Shown one piece after another: positions 16,380 through 26,595 of a DNA stretch of 64,000 nt. Position numbers and translations under genes: made by a program. A model generated the notes under the pieces. It was not told the origin of the DNA, made no database searches, and was given only the letters and a program-made list of their open reading frames with translations. The stretch lies in the NCBI RefSeq assembly GCF_001578105.1, contig NZ_CP014275.1, positions 434,001 through 498,000 on the forward strand, read 5' to 3'. Within the stretch, counting starts at the first letter, position 1, and each line of letters opens with the position of its first letter. The DNA comes from Martelella sp. AD-3. GTDB lineage: Bacteria; Pseudomonadota; Alphaproteobacteria; Rhizobiales; Rhizobiaceae.

Positions 16380-17642
16380 TCAGTCGAATTCGACCGGTTC
16401 GAGAGGCGCCCTGGTCGCTTCCGCGGCCTTGAGCTTCTCCTCGGCCTCGAACATATAACGGCGGTTGTTCGGCGTGGCAAACTGGCTCTTCGACAACTGC
16501 ATCTGGAAGACGAACATCTTGTCCCATTCGAAGGCCATTTCCGAACCCGCGAGATAGAATTCCCACATGCGGAAGAACTGCTCGTCATAAAGCCTGATCG
16601 CTTCCTCCTTGCGGGAAACGAAGCGCTGGCGCCAGGCGCGCAGCGTGTGGGCATAATGCATCTGCAGGATTTCGATGTCGCGCACGAGAAGGCCGGATTT
16701 TTCCACCGCCGGCAGCACTTCCGCAAGCGAAGGAATGTAGCCGCCGGGGAAGATGTATTTCTCGATGAAGGGGTTGGTGTGGCCATGGCCAGCGATGTCG
16801 CGCCCGATCGAGTGCAGCACCATGACGCCATCGTCATCGAGGAGCTCGAAGCACTTGTCGAAAAAGTTCCTGTAGCGGCCGATGCCCACATGTTCGAACA
16901 TGCCGACCGAGACGATCCGGTCGAAGGGCTTGGCCTTCATGGTGCGGTAGTCCTGCAGCTTAAAGCGCACCCTGTCGGAAAGCCCGCGCTTGGCCGCGCG
17001 ATCCTCCGAGATGTCATGCTGCTCATGGGAGAGCGTGATGCCGGTGCAGTCGACGCCGGCCATCTCGGCGAGATACATGCTCAGCCCGCCCCAGCCCGAA
17101 CCGATCTCGAGAACGCGCTGGCCTTCATTGAGGCGCAGTTTCGCGGCGATGTGGCGCTTCTTGGCAAGCTGCGCCTCATCGAGCGAAATGTCCGGCGGAT
17201 CGAAATAGGCGCAGGAATACTGCCAGTCCTCGTCCAGAAACAGGCTGAACAAGGGTGGCGTCAGATCGTAGTGATGCGAGACATTCTTGCGGTTCCTGTT
17301 GATCGGCAGGCGCGTGCTGATCTGGGCGAGGCCGGTACGCCAGAACAGTTTCGCCGCCATCATGGGACTGAAGACGATATCGAGCGTATTGCGCCGGACG
17401 AGCGAGAGGAAATCGTAGATATCGCCCTCCTCCATCAGGAAGCGCCCCTGCATGTACATCTCGCCGAGCGTGAGAGCCGGGTCGCTCGCGACGAGATCCT
17501 GGGCCTGCCTGTCTGTGAAGCGGACAGCGACGGGTTCGCCGGAACCGTCTCCGAATGTGGTGATCTCTCCCGTTTCCGTCTTGATCCTGAGTGTTCCGGT
17601 TTTGATGATCTTGTCGATCAGGTTGAACAGCGGCGAAGCCAT
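16380..17642 (-). CDS. cfa: Cyclopropane-fatty-acyl-phospholipid synthase family protein
   Basis: SAM-dependent enzyme that methylenates cis double bonds of membrane phospholipid acyl chains. 420 residues from ATG 17642, which has an AGGGG site; an in-frame start 30 nt upstream is less likely. The SAM motif EIGSGWGG is at 179-186. The family segments SHHYDLTPPLFSLFLD and YSCAYF precede it, and FDRIVSVGMFEHVG and the C-terminal tyrosine/glutamate region follow. Length and order fit bacterial Cfa. The A+T-rich 225 bp upstream probably contain its promoter. Confidence 0.93.
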   Translation of the reverse strand: MASPLFNLIDKIIKTGTLRIKTETGEITTFGDGSGEPVAVRFTDRQAQDLVASDPALTLGEMYMQGRFLMEEGDIYDFLSLVRRNTLDIVFSPMMAAKLFWRTGLAQISTRLPINRNRKNVSHHYDLTPPLFSLFLDEDWQYSCAYFDPPDISLDEAQLAKKRHIAAKLRLNEGQRVLEIGSGWGGLSMYLAEMAGVDCTGITLSHEQHDISEDRAAKRGLSDRVRFKLQDYRTMKAKPFDRIVSVGMFEHVGIGRYRNFFDKCFELLDDDGVMVLHSIGRDIAGHGHTNPFIEKYIFPGGYIPSLAEVLPAVEKSGLLVRDIEILQMHYAHTLRAWRQRFVSRKEEAIRLYDEQFFRMWEFYLAGSEMAFEWDKMFVFQMQLSKSQFATPNNRRYMFEAEEKLKAAEATRAPLEPVEFD

Positions 17643-17867
17643 CGCAATCCCCTGAATGCCTGCTAATGTCACATATTGTTAAGCGTACAATATTCGTTTT
17701 GAAACAAGAAACAAGGCGGTCCCGGCATCTCCCGCGCCTTGACTTCCGGCCTTTATTTCAAAGACTTGCAGAATTCGCAATTTTTGGTTGCGACGTGCCG
17801 ACGTGTTTGAAAATGTGTGACGGAAAGACTTTTGTGCGAATTGATTCGGGTGCCGGGGGCGTGAACA

Positions 17868-18731
17868 ATGACTTTTGGTGAACGACTGAAGGCGGTCATG
17901 GGCGGATCGCTGGGCCTGCTGTTTTCAAACATCGTGGTCGCGCTCAGGATTGCCTGGCCCTGGGTGCTGCTGGCCTTCTTCGTCAGTCTGTTTTCGCCGG
18001 CAGAGCCGGTGCGTCTCGAATCGAGCGCGCTCAGCAACCGTCAGGTGCTGCTGTCTGTTCTCGGCGCTGTCGCCATGGGCGTGATCTATATCATCGCCTT
18101 TTGCTCCGTCGCCGTCGCCTGGCACAGGCACGGTCTTCTGGGCGAAATGCCGAAGTCTTTTCCGGTGCGTTTTGCACGGCGCGAACTGCGTTTTCTCGGC
18201 AAGAGCATTCTTGTCGGGCTGGTGATGCTGCTGATCATGGTGCCGGTGGTCGCTGTCGTGGTCCTGCTCGCAGCGCTTTCGCGCAATGGCGACTGGTTCT
18301 CACTGCTCCTCTTCGGACTCGTCGGCCTTGTCGGGTATTTTGCCGTCGTCGCGCTGGCGATGCGCTATTCCCTGGTGCTTCCGGCGACAGCGGTTGACCG
18401 CGATTTCGGAGTCGCCGATGCCTTTCGCCATGGCGAGGGATTCGGTCTTGTCATGGCAATCACCAACGTCGTCATCGCGCTTCTGGTCATGGTTCTGTCG
18501 TTGCTGTTGCAGTTCGGCCTTGCCGCGCTGGCCGCGCTCTACCTGACAGTCGCGCCGGCGGCGCTGGCGCCGACGGTCGGCGCCTTTGTCACGGTGGTTG
18601 CCGTCTTCTTCAGTACGGTGACGTCTTTCTTCACCATGTTTTCCGGCCTCGCCGTGGTTACCACCGGCTACCGGGTGGCCGGCGAGAGCCGGGGCTATGA
18701 TATCTACGGCAACCGGATCGAAAAGCTCTGA
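17868..18731 (+). CDS. Multi-pass membrane protein of unknown function
   Basis: 287 residues with about six hydrophobic segments (roughly 25-40, 60-85, 110-138, 145-168, 195-235, 240-265). Charged stretches around RRELRFLGKS and MRYSLVLPATAVDRDFGVADAFRHGEGF resemble the repeated amphipathic modules of the YciC/GlpF-anchor-like uncharacterised membrane families. No catalytic motif is visible. It is convergent with tex, with 3 nt between the stops, and divergent from cfa. I cannot assign a function. Confidence 0.8.
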   Translation: MTFGERLKAVMGGSLGLLFSNIVVALRIAWPWVLLAFFVSLFSPAEPVRLESSALSNRQVLLSVLGAVAMGVIYIIAFCSVAVAWHRHGLLGEMPKSFPVRFARRELRFLGKSILVGLVMLLIMVPVVAVVVLLAALSRNGDWFSLLLFGLVGLVGYFAVVALAMRYSLVLPATAVDRDFGVADAFRHGEGFGLVMAITNVVIALLVMVLSLLLQFGLAALAALYLTVAPAALAPTVGAFVTVVAVFFSTVTSFFTMFSGLAVVTTGYRVAGESRGYDIYGNRIEKL

Positions 18732-18734
18732 GCG

Positions 18735-21017
18735 CTATTTCCTGCGCATGGCATCCGCCAGCGCCGCGCCGAAGGCCCCTTGGGACGCCCGGTTGTCACG
18801 CTTGTTCGTCCGTTCAGGCTTGCGGTCGTTGCGCGGCCCCCCGGCGGAAGGCGCGCCGTCATCCTTCTTCATCGACAGGCCGATGCGCTTGCGTTTCACA
18901 TCGACATCGACCACACGCACCTTCACCACATCGCCGGCCTTGACCACCTCATGCGGGTCCTTGACGAAACGGTCTGCCAGTTGGGAGACGTGGACGAGCC
19001 CGTCCTGATGCACGCCGATGTCGACGAAGGCGCCGAAGGCGGCGACATTGGTCACCGTGCCTTCCAGCACCATGCCGGGCTTCAGGTCGGAGATCTCGTC
19101 AATGCCGTCTGCAAAGCTTGCGGTCTTGAATTCTGGGCGCGGGTCGCGGCCGGGCTTTTCCAGTTCGGAAAGAATATCGCGCACCGTCGGCAGGCCGAAG
19201 CGTTCGTCGACGAACTGGCGCGGGTCGACGGATTTCAAGGCGGCGCTGTCGCCCATCAGGGTTCTCAAGTCGCGTCCGCAAGCGGCGACGATCTTCTTGG
19301 CCACGTCATAGGCTTCCGGGTGCACGGCGGAGGCATCGAGCGGCTCCTTGCCGTCGCGGATGCGCAGGAAGCCGGCGCATTGCTCGAAGGCGCGCGGGCC
19401 GAGGCGGGCGACCTTCAGCAGTTCCTTGCGGCTCTGGAACGCGCCGTTCTCATCGCGGTGGATGACGATGGCTTCGGCAATGGACGGTCCTAGGCCGGAA
19501 ACGCGGGCAAGAAGCGGGGCGGAGGCCGTGTTGAGGTCGACGCCGACGCCGTTCACGGCGTCTTCGACCACCGCATCGAGCGAGCGCGACAGTTTGATCT
19601 GGTCGACATCGTGCTGGTACTGGCCGACGCCGATCGACTTCGGCTCGATCTTCACCAGTTCGGCCAGCGGGTCCTGCAGGCGGCGCGCAATCGACACCGC
19701 GCCGCGCAGCGACACGTCGAGGCCGGGGAATTCCTTTGCAGCCGTTTCCGAGGCCGAATAGACCGAGGCGCCGGCTTCCGAGACGATGACCTTGACCGGT
19801 TTCGGCTCGGGGACCTCCTTCAGCAGATCGGCCACGAGCTTCTCGGTCTCGCGGCTTGCCGTGCCGTTGCCGATCGCGATCAGCGAAATCTTGTGGCGGG
19901 CGATCAGCGCCTTCAGCACGGCCATTGATCCCTGCACGTCATTGCGCGGCTGGAACGGGTAGATCGTGGCCGTGTCCAGAAGCTTGCCGGTGCCATCGAC
20001 GGCTGCCACCTTGACGCCAGTGCGGATGCCCGGATCAAGGCCGAGCGTGACGCGGGAGCCGGCAGGAGCTGCCAGCAGCAGGTCCTTGAGGTTGCGGGCG
20101 AACACATGGATCGCCTCGTCCTCGGCGCGCTCGCGCATCTCACGCATCAGGTCGAGCGACAGCGAGGTGGACAGCTTCACGCGCCAGCACCAGCCGGCGA
20201 CCTGCATCAGGAACTCGTCCGCCTTGCCCTTCGCCCCGATATCGAAGAAACGGGCGATCATCTGCTGGGCGGGCTTGATGGGGGAGGGGCTGTCGCGGTC
20301 GGCCTCGATCGCCACCGTCAGCACCTCCTCATTCCAGCCGCGCAGCATGGCAAGCACGCGGTGGCCGGGCGCGGTGGCGAATTTCTCCGAATGCTCGAAA
20401 TAGTCGGCGAACTTTGCGCCGGTTTCTTCCTTGCCTTCGACCATCCTGGCGTAAAGGACCGCATTGTCGCGCATATACTGGCGCAGACGGCCGACGAGTT
20501 CGGCATTTTCGGCGAATTGTTCCGAGAGGATGTCACGAGCGCCATCAAGGGCGGAGCGGAGATCAGCCACGTTTTCGTTGAGATAGGCGGCGGCGAGCTT
20601 TTCCGGATCTGCCGAACGGTTTTCGAAGATCGCATCGGCGAGCGGCTGCAGCCCGTTCTCGCGCGCGATCATCGCCCTTGTGCGGCGCTTCGGCTTGTAG
20701 GGCAGATAGAGGTCCTCGAGCTCGGATTTTGTCGTGACGGCGGCGATCTTGCCCGCCAGCTCTTCCGTCATCTTGCCCTGGCTCTGGATTGATTCCGTGA
20801 TCGTCGTCCGCCGCGCCTCGAGTTCGCGCAGATAGGTCACCCGCTCCGACAATTGCCGCAGCTGCGTATCGTCCAGCCCGCCGGTCGCCTCCTTGCGGTA
20901 GCGCGCCACAAACGGCACGGTCGCGCCGCCGTCCAGCAGTTCGAGCGCCGCGTTCACCTGGTCGGGCCGGGCCTTGATTTCATCGGCGACGATGCGGGCG
21001 ATTTTGGTGTCACTCAT
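18735..21017 (-). CDS. tex: Tex family RNA-binding transcription accessory protein
   Basis: 760 residues, the standard Tex size. An N-terminal helical region begins [20 protein letters not shown], then a YqgF/RNase H-like core near 320-420 ([17 protein letters not shown]), a helix-hairpin-helix pair ([33 protein letters not shown]), and an S1 domain at about 635-705 ([33 protein letters not shown]). A basic low-complexity tail follows. Tex binds nucleic acid and affects transcription and ribosome rescue. No operon partner is obvious. Confidence 0.96.
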   Translation of the reverse strand: MSDTKIARIVADEIKARPDQVNAALELLDGGATVPFVARYRKEATGGLDDTQLRQLSERVTYLRELEARRTTITESIQSQGKMTEELAGKIAAVTTKSELEDLYLPYKPKRRTRAMIARENGLQPLADAIFENRSADPEKLAAAYLNENVADLRSALDGARDILSEQFAENAELVGRLRQYMRDNAVLYARMVEGKEETGAKFADYFEHSEKFATAPGHRVLAMLRGWNEEVLTVAIEADRDSPSPIKPAQQMIARFFDIGAKGKADEFLMQVAGWCWRVKLSTSLSLDLMREMRERAEDEAIHVFARNLKDLLLAAPAGSRVTLGLDPGIRTGVKVAAVDGTGKLLDTATIYPFQPRNDVQGSMAVLKALIARHKISLIAIGNGTASRETEKLVADLLKEVPEPKPVKVIVSEAGASVYSASETAAKEFPGLDVSLRGAVSIARRLQDPLAELVKIEPKSIGVGQYQHDVDQIKLSRSLDAVVEDAVNGVGVDLNTASAPLLARVSGLGPSIAEAIVIHRDENGAFQSRKELLKVARLGPRAFEQCAGFLRIRDGKEPLDASAVHPEAYDVAKKIVAACGRDLRTLMGDSAALKSVDPRQFVDERFGLPTVRDILSELEKPGRDPRPEFKTASFADGIDEISDLKPGMVLEGTVTNVAAFGAFVDIGVHQDGLVHVSQLADRFVKDPHEVVKAGDVVKVRVVDVDVKRKRIGLSMKKDDGAPSAGGPRNDRKPERTNKRDNRASQGAFGAALADAMRRK

Positions 21018-21178
21018 GGGGCAGGTCTGTCCTGTTCATTGTCTCTGGTCGCGGAAGGTAGCGATGCGGACGGCAATGACAACCAAAATTCATGTCGGAA
21101 CCATGGCCATCCCCATGGATGTGTCCGCGGCGAACAGGGAAAAGGCCGGGCCGCTTGCGCTGGCCCGGCCCTTGACCA

Positions 21179-21745
21179 TCAGCCGAAGTGATAGGGGCGG
21201 AAATAGTCCGGCGTCAGCGCCGTCGTGACTTCCTGGACCATCGCACCGCGGCTTGCGGCATAGATCTCCCTGAGGCCCGTGACCTGAAAGCCGAGGCGCT
21301 GCTGGACCTTCAGCGAGCCTGCGTTTTCGGCCATGGCCCCGGAGTTGAGCGTGACCGCGCCCTTCTCGGCAAAGAAGCGGGCCACCAGGGCGGAGGCCGC
21401 CTCGCTCATGAAGCCGCGACCCCAGTAGTAGCGGTTCAGCCAGTAGCCGAGGTGGTAACCGCCCTGCCTGAGCTCGATGGAGACGAGGCCGATCAGCACC
21501 CGGTCTGCCGGCTGGGTGATGGCGAAGGACCATGCCCGGTCGCTGCTGTCGGCGTTGGCCTCAAGCCAGTCCTCGGCATCATCGAGCGTGAACGGGTAGG
21601 GCGGACGCGACAGCATGCGGGTTACCGAAAAATCGGAGAGCACGCCGGTAATCGCCTCCGCATCTTCAGCACGAAGCGGCCGCAGGCAAAGCCTCTCGGT
21701 GTCGATGGTCGCGGTCTTCTGTCGCTCTTGCAGGTCAAGGCTCAT
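21179..21745 (-). CDS. GNAT N-acetyltransferase (RimJ/RimL-like), second of a tandem pair
   Basis: 188 residues from ATG 21745, which overlaps the stop of the upstream acetyltransferase by 4 nt (ATGA); the longer open frame is a shadow of that gene. GNAT_3-type features are the N-terminal TERLCLRPLRAEDAEAI, the acetyl-CoA-binding strand and loop HLGYWLNRYYWGRGFMSEA, and a C-terminal NAGSLKVQQRLGFQVTG. Relatives acetylate ribosomal protein N-termini, antibiotics or small amines; the substrate is unknown. Confidence 0.88.
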   Translation of the reverse strand: MSLDLQERQKTATIDTERLCLRPLRAEDAEAITGVLSDFSVTRMLSRPPYPFTLDDAEDWLEANADSSDRAWSFAITQPADRVLIGLVSIELRQGGYHLGYWLNRYYWGRGFMSEAASALVARFFAEKGAVTLNSGAMAENAGSLKVQQRLGFQVTGLREIYAASRGAMVQEVTTALTPDYFRPYHFG

Positions 21746-22380
21746 CTCTGTCCTCCCCAGCTCTTCAGCGACATCCAGTTGCGCCGTTCCAGCCGGTACC
21801 ATTCGACCGCGACCGAGCCGCCGATGGCGAGCGACTGCACCATGCCGGGTCCCTGGAACTGGAAGCCGCACTTGTGCAGCACCCGCCGCGAGCGCGCGTT
21901 GACCACCCGGCAGCGCGCATCGATATGGTCGACCTCGTTCCTCGTGCGGAAGACCATGTCGATCAACACCTGGGCGGCTTCCGTGGTGTAGCCCTTGCCC
22001 CAATAGGGTTCGCCCAGCCAGTAGCCGATCTCGACCACGCTGTCGTCATCGGGGATGTTCTCGATGCCGCAGCAGCCGATGAATTCGCCGTTTTCCGTTT
22101 TCGTGATGGCATAGACGCAATTGCCGATCGCGCCCTCTTTGGTTCGCTCCACGAACTTGGCGGCATCGGCTGTCGTATAGGGATGCGGCATGCGCGACAC
22201 CATGGTCGCGATCTTGTCGTTGTCGGCGAGATGGGCAATGGCGTCAATGTCATCTTCGTGCGGGGCTCTGAGGACGAGCCTTTGCGAGAGAAGAACGGGG
22301 CAATCCCGCCTTTGACTATCCGGCCTCAGCCGCTCTCTGGAAAGCCGGGATTGGCTCTCCCTTTGTAGATCCCTTTGCAT
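21742..22380 (-). CDS. GNAT N-acetyltransferase (RimJ/RimL-like), first of a tandem pair
   Basis: 212 residues from ATG 22380, supported by an AAAGGA site. After a basic 45-residue leader the GNAT_3 fold begins at SQRLVLRAPHEDDIDAIAHLAD. The acetyl-CoA loop is EIGYWLGEPYWGKGYTTEA, and the C-terminal NARSRRVLHKCGFQFQG is typical. It is related to the gene it overlaps, so the pair probably arose by tandem duplication. It lies downstream of rpmA behind a strong hairpin. Confidence 0.88.
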   Translation of the reverse strand: MQRDLQRESQSRLSRERLRPDSQRRDCPVLLSQRLVLRAPHEDDIDAIAHLADNDKIATMVSRMPHPYTTADAAKFVERTKEGAIGNCVYAITKTENGEFIGCCGIENIPDDDSVVEIGYWLGEPYWGKGYTTEAAQVLIDMVFRTRNEVDHIDARCRVVNARSRRVLHKCGFQFQGPGMVQSLAIGGSVAVEWYRLERRNWMSLKSWGGQR

Positions 22381-22410
22381 TGTCAGGTCCTTTCCTGGGT
22401 TTGAAACGAA

Positions 22411-22445
22411 AGAAGGGAAGATGGTGGCGTCCCATCTTCCCTTCT
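22411..22445 (-). terminator. Long symmetric hairpin downstream of rpmA
   Basis: A perfect 14-bp inverted repeat, AGAAGGGAAGATGG / CCATCTTCCCTTCT, with a 7-nt loop lies between the rpmA stop and the acetyltransferase pair. On the minus strand it is followed by TTCGTTTC, a weak T-rich tail, so it probably ends or attenuates the rplU-rpmA transcript. Confidence 0.6.
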
Positions 22446-22523
22446 GTTTCAAATTCCAGGTTCGGTAACCTGATATTCAAAGCCGGGTCGATGTGACGCC
22501 GGATTTGAATTGAGCGGTCCGGC

Positions 22524-22796
22524 TTATTCCGCTGCTTCTGCCTGTTTCGGCGCCACGGACACGTACATGCGGCCGTTGGCGCGCGCACGGAACGTCACAT
22601 TGCCTTCAATCTTGGCGAAAATAGTGTGGTCCTTGCCCATGCCGACATTGTCGCCGGGATGCCACTTGGTGCCGCGCTGACGAATGATGATGTTGCCCGG
22701 AATGACGTTCTCGCCACCGAACTTCTTCACGCCAAGGCGCTTGGACTCAGAATCGCGACCGTTGCGCGACGAACCGCCAGCTTTTTTATGTGCCAT
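22524..22796 (-). CDS. rpmA: 50S ribosomal protein L27
   Basis: 90 residues, full length, starting with the canonical [20 protein letters not shown] and carrying the invariant [22 protein letters not shown] core. L27 reaches the peptidyl-transferase centre of the large subunit. Like most proteobacterial copies it has no cleavable N-terminal extension. It follows rplU by 41 bp in the usual rplU-rpmA order. The short alanine/glutamate-rich tail is normal for alphaproteobacteria. Confidence 0.98.
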   Translation of the reverse strand: MAHKKAGGSSRNGRDSESKRLGVKKFGGENVIPGNIIIRQRGTKWHPGDNVGMGKDHTIFAKIEGNVTFRARANGRMYVSVAPKQAEAAE

Positions 22797-22837
22797 TGGA
22801 GTTCTCCTTTAAACCTTCGAAACTTCTGCTTTGAAAA

Positions 22838-23152
22838 TCAGCCGGCGACGATGTCGGTGATCTTCACGACCGTGACGTGCTGGCGATGACCGCGCGAACG
22901 CTTGGAGTTCTGGCGACGACGCTTCTTGAACGCGATAACCTTGCGGTTACGGGTCTGCTCAACGACTTCCGCCTTGACGACTGCGCCCTTGACGAAGGGA
23001 GCGCCGATCTTGGCGTCAGCGCCTTCGCCGACAACGAGAACGTCGGAAAACTCAACCGTAGCGCCTGCTTCGGCATCGAGCTTTTCGATGCGCAGCGTGT
23101 CTTCGGCATTCACGCGGTACTGCTTACCGCCGGTCTTGATGACTGCGAACAT
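22838..23152 (-). CDS. rplU: 50S ribosomal protein L21
   Basis: 104 residues from ATG 23152 ([15 protein letters not shown]), the universal L21 start; an ATG five codons upstream is possible but unsupported. The L21 signature [15 protein letters not shown] is present near residue 82. It binds 23S rRNA in the large subunit and heads the rplU-rpmA operon. Confidence 0.97.
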   Translation of the reverse strand: MFAVIKTGGKQYRVNAEDTLRIEKLDAEAGATVEFSDVLVVGEGADAKIGAPFVKGAVVKAEVVEQTRNRKVIAFKKRRRQNSKRSRGHRQHVTVVKITDIVAG

Positions 23153-23465
23153 TTTTTTACCTTTCATGTTCTCAATCCGGCTCTGCTCTCTTTGGATTGA
23201 AAGAGAACGGCCGTCTTTTTATCAGCCTGGTTAAAGCAGGGAGTTGCAAAGAAAAATTCTTGTCAAACCCGGTCTGCCGGTGAAGTCTCCCTTGCGGGAG
23301 AATTTCGCGCATGCCGCAGGACATACGCATCCGGCAGGGTGCTTACGATGAAGCCGCCGCAAAGTCAATAAATCACCGCAAAAAAGCTTGCGCCATGCTC
23401 TTGCAAGAACGCCCTTTGCCAGCTAAGAGACACCCCGCGTCAAACGCGCAGACCGCATGGTTCCT
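23153..23465. other. Intergenic region between rplU and tRNA-Ser
   Basis: No protein or RNA gene is supported in these 313 bp. The minus strand contains a TTGACA hexamer (positions 23261-23266 on the plus strand), about 110 bp upstream of rplU, which could be the -35 element of the ribosomal-protein promoter. I see no well-placed -10 partner. Confidence 0.35.
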
Positions 23466-23555
23466 GGAGAGGTGGCAGAGTGGTCGAATGCACCGCACTC
23501 GAAATGCGGCATACGGGCAACCGTATCGGGGGTTCGAATCCCCCCCTCTCCGCCA
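23466..23555 (+). tRNA. tRNA-Ser (anticodon CGA)
   Basis: A 90-nt class II tRNA. The acceptor arms GGAGAGG (23466-23472) and CCTCTCC (23545-23551) pair perfectly, followed by discriminator G and an encoded CCA. The anticodon stem is CCGCA/TGCGG with loop CTCGAAA, giving CGA at 23500-23502, which reads UCG serine codons. The T arm contains GGTTCGAATCC, and the long variable arm (ATACGGGCAACCGTAT) is diagnostic of tRNA-Ser. Confidence 0.97.
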
Positions 23556-23714
23556 GGCCTTCAGCATAAAATCAATGTTTTGCGTTTCGGCTCGCTGAGC
23601 CGATTGGGGCACCCAAGAATGCTTGGTTTTAGCCGGACACGAGCGAGGGCCACAGCCGGGGCGCTTTCTTGAGGCTGATGAGATGCCTGCGGCGCATTTT
23701 TCGCAGAGACAGAA

Positions 23715-25163
23715 TCAGTAAAGCCGCTCCACCGCCGTCCAAAAGCCCGTTTTTCTGCCGTGGTCGCGCCGCAGCTTTGTCAGATAGTTATGATGTAAGT
23801 CAGCCGACCCGAAATCGGCAATCTGCGCTGCAAGCGCTTCGCACGCGATCACGTGTCTGGCTGCATGCTTGTAGCGGCTGGAACGGGCGTTTGTGAGACT
23901 GAAGTCGATCATGGCTCTGAGCAGCAATGTCGCCGCAAGCGGGTATTTCTCCTTCAGCGTTTCGCTGGCCGGCGTCAGAAGCTCGTAATAGTTGCCGTCG
24001 ATTTCACCACAACGATCGAGGACTAGCGCATTGGCCTCGCGAAGCGCCGGCCATTCCATGAAGAACAGCAGGGCTTGATGCACGTTCGGATACGTCGCGA
24101 CCCAGGACATCGCTTTTTCTTCCGCCTCGATGTCATCAAAATCGGGCAAGCGTTTCAGATAGTCGCGGAGATGCTGCTGTTCGAGCGATGCTTCAAAACA
24201 CTGCCATCTGAAGTCCTGCGCCTCGTCGCCGCGGCCCAGTGCCTCAAGCGCATCGGCGCGTGCCCGTTCCCATTCCAGAACCGGCAAAAGCCGGTCTTTC
24301 TTCGGTGCTGCCCGGTCGAGCCGTGTCAGTGCTTCTCCGGCTCTGCCGGCTTCAAGCAGCCGTTCCGCCATACTTGCGGCGATCATCGGCGAGCGCTTGG
24401 CTTCTTCGGTCTGCAGCGCGATATAGGCATCGACGTCGCCCTCGGCATCGGCAATGACTTCCAGCGCGATGCGGGCGGACAGATCATCGTGACGGTTATA
24501 GACCTCATCCTCGTAAAGCGGTCCGTTCTGGCTCATGCCGATGATCCGGCCTTCGCGCCGGGGCTTTTCCTGTCCGGTTTCGTCGAGCCATTGAGTGGAA
24601 AGTTCTTTCAGGCGTGCGAGTCCGTCAGCGCCGAGCGCCGGTAGCATTGCCTCGATCAGCGGATCATATTGACCGTAGCCATTGTCGCGCAGCGCCTGAA
24701 ATACCTTTTCCGCCAATGTTTCAGGGGATGTCTCCGATGCCTTTGCGATGCGCCCGGCATCGACACAGGCGAGGTGAAAGCTCTCGACGAGCGAACCGCT
24801 GCCATCATCGGAACGTGCGAAGATGGAATCGGACAGGTGCAGAAAGCGCCAGATCAGTTCGAACGCTTCGTCAGGGTCTTGAGGTTCAAGTTTCTCAGTG
24901 ATGGCCGAACGTTGGGTTTCGAGGTCCGCTTTCAGCTTCTTGACCTTCCTCCAGTTTATGAAGCTGCGGGCGCGCTGTATGCGGGTGAGGTGCTTGCGGA
25001 TTTCCCGGGCCATCTCGCCACTGCTCTGTTCGCCTGCAAGTTCCAGGCGCAACCGCCGTTTATGGGCAGCGCTTCCGGTCGAGATTTCGATCAAGAGCTC
25101 CGCCAGCCGCTTTGCGCCGAGCGCTTCCAGGTTCTTCGCGTTTAGCGTTGTCTTCTTGGCCAT
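23715..25163 (-). CDS. DUF6880 family protein
   Basis: A 482-residue soluble protein, all-helical in appearance, with TPR-like repeats (for example MAERLLEAGRAGEALTRLDRA, then RADALEALGRGDEAQDFRWQ). The N-terminus (LEALGAKRLAELLIEISTGSAAHKRRL) and C-terminus (DHGRKTGFWTAVERLY) match the DUF6880 pattern found in many proteobacteria. Its function is unknown. It stands alone, convergent with the tRNA-Ser gene and divergent from an SDR gene. No signal peptide or membrane span is visible. Confidence 0.82.
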   Translation of the reverse strand: MAKKTTLNAKNLEALGAKRLAELLIEISTGSAAHKRRLRLELAGEQSSGEMAREIRKHLTRIQRARSFINWRKVKKLKADLETQRSAITEKLEPQDPDEAFELIWRFLHLSDSIFARSDDGSGSLVESFHLACVDAGRIAKASETSPETLAEKVFQALRDNGYGQYDPLIEAMLPALGADGLARLKELSTQWLDETGQEKPRREGRIIGMSQNGPLYEDEVYNRHDDLSARIALEVIADAEGDVDAYIALQTEEAKRSPMIAASMAERLLEAGRAGEALTRLDRAAPKKDRLLPVLEWERARADALEALGRGDEAQDFRWQCFEASLEQQHLRDYLKRLPDFDDIEAEEKAMSWVATYPNVHQALLFFMEWPALREANALVLDRCGEIDGNYYELLTPASETLKEKYPLAATLLLRAMIDFSLTNARSSRYKHAARHVIACEALAAQIADFGSADLHHNYLTKLRRDHGRKTGFWTAVERLY

Positions 25164-25455
25164 AAGCTCCGGCTCACTTAAATTTCATACCGATATTATT
25201 CGTTGAGTTGCGACAGTGGAAAGCCCCCGACCTGGAGAAAACACCTTTCGAAAATCAAACGCGGTATCGCAATTCCGCCTATGCGTTACCACATGGAAAA
25301 GTGGCTCACTAATCAAGTGAGTAAACCAAGCCGGCGCGCAGAACCGGCGGGCTTTGGGGGAACGCCGTTCTGCTCTCGTGTGCGGAAGCAGGAACCGAAC
25401 CATGCGTGTGACCAGTGTCTCACTGTCATGCCGCAGAATGCAAAGGAAGGTTATC

Positions 25456-26235
25456 ATGTCCCTCAAAGGTAAAGTCGCGTTGGTCACGGGATCAAGTCAG
25501 GGTATCGGGCGCGGTATCGCGTTGCGTCTGGCCGCGGATGGCGCGGATATCGCTCTGGTCGACATTCAGGCCGAGAAGCTCGCAGCGGTCAAGTCCGAGG
25601 TCGAGGCGCTCGGGGCGAAGGCCACAACGTTTGAAGCCGATGTGAGCAAGCGCGACCAGGTCTATGCCGCCATTGATGATGCCGAGCAAAAGCTGGGCGG
25701 CTTTGATGTGATGGTCAACAACGCCGGCATTGCGCAGGTGAAGCCGCTCGCCGATGTCACGCCGGAAGACACGGACCGTATCTTCCGCATCAATGTTGAC
25801 GGCGTGCTCTGGGGTATTCAGGCGGCAGCGAAGAAATTCATCGAGCGCGGCCAGAAGGGCAAGATCATCAATGCCTCTTCCATTGCGGGACATGATGGAT
25901 TCGAAATGCTTGGCATATATTCCGCGACGAAGTTCGCTGTTCGGGCTCTGACGCAGGCCGCCGCCAAGGAATATGCAAGCCAGGGCATCACGGTGAATGC
26001 CTATTGCCCGGGTATTGTGGGCACTGACATGTGGGTCGAGATCGACGAGCGCTTTTCGGAGCTTACCGGCGCGCCCAAGGGCGAAACCTATAAGAAATAT
26101 GTCGATGGCATTGCGCTTGGACGCGCGCAAACGCCTGAAGATGTTGCGGCGCTGGTCGCTTTCTTTGCAAGCAGTGACTCCGACTACATTACCGGTCAGT
26201 CATTTCTGACCGATGGCGGGATTGTCTATCGCTGA
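25456..26235 (+). CDS. Acetoin/2,3-butanediol dehydrogenase-type SDR
   Basis: 259 residues from ATG 25456, preceded by AAGGAAGG; the frame is open further upstream without a good ribosome site. The NAD motif TGSSQGIG (11-18), NNAGIAQ, the catalytic Ser in NASSIAG and YSATKFAV are present. The C-terminal [28 protein letters not shown] closely fits diacetyl reductase ((S)-acetoin-forming) / meso-butanediol dehydrogenase. In rhizobia the same family also oxidises polyols, so acetoin is the likely but not certain substrate. Confidence 0.85.
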   Translation: MSLKGKVALVTGSSQGIGRGIALRLAADGADIALVDIQAEKLAAVKSEVEALGAKATTFEADVSKRDQVYAAIDDAEQKLGGFDVMVNNAGIAQVKPLADVTPEDTDRIFRINVDGVLWGIQAAAKKFIERGQKGKIINASSIAGHDGFEMLGIYSATKFAVRALTQAAAKEYASQGITVNAYCPGIVGTDMWVEIDERFSELTGAPKGETYKKYVDGIALGRAQTPEDVAALVAFFASSDSDYITGQSFLTDGGIVYR

Positions 26236-26255
26236 AGCTGTAGCAGAGAGAGTTC

Positions 26256-26278
26256 GGCGGCGGATTTTCCCCGCCGCC
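26256..26278 (+). terminator. GC-rich hairpin after the SDR gene
   Basis: The perfect 8-bp stem GGCGGCGG / CCGCCGCC with a 7-nt loop starts 20 nt after the SDR stop. Only TCGGTTT follows, so termination may be partial or Rho-assisted. Confidence 0.5.
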
Positions 26279-26595
26279 TCGGTTTGCTGGCAAACCTCTC
26301 CTTTTAACGGGCGTCCTCGGCCTTGTGTCGAGGAACTGGCCACCGTTTTGCAGGGGCAGCGCCGGGTTTCATAACATATTTATTGAAATCATTTCCCGCC
26401 CGAGAGGCTTGTCGCGTTGACACGTGCTTGGATGCCGGGACAGGTCCGAGCATGACGGCGGAGCGTGAGGCAAGCTTTGTCAACACAACTGCGGCGGCCT
26501 GTTTTCCCGCTTTTCAGGGTTTTTGCGTCCCGGGGGTTGTTCCTGGGCCTTCGCCGGGGCCATGATCGGCGGCGAAAGAGGGAGCCCGGTCCGCC
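26279..26595. other. Intergenic region without a supported gene
   Basis: About 317 bp between the SDR terminator and the YrhK-domain gene. An A+T-rich patch near 26370-26395 (ATAACATATTTATTGAAATC) could hold a promoter for the downstream gene. No coding frame with a ribosome site or RNA gene was recognised. Confidence 0.4.

Noticed and set aside
23466..23555. tRNA-Ser as an integration (att) site for a mobile element
   Set aside because: No integrase is nearby, no repeated tRNA 3' end was found downstream, and composition does not shift across the DUF6880 gene.
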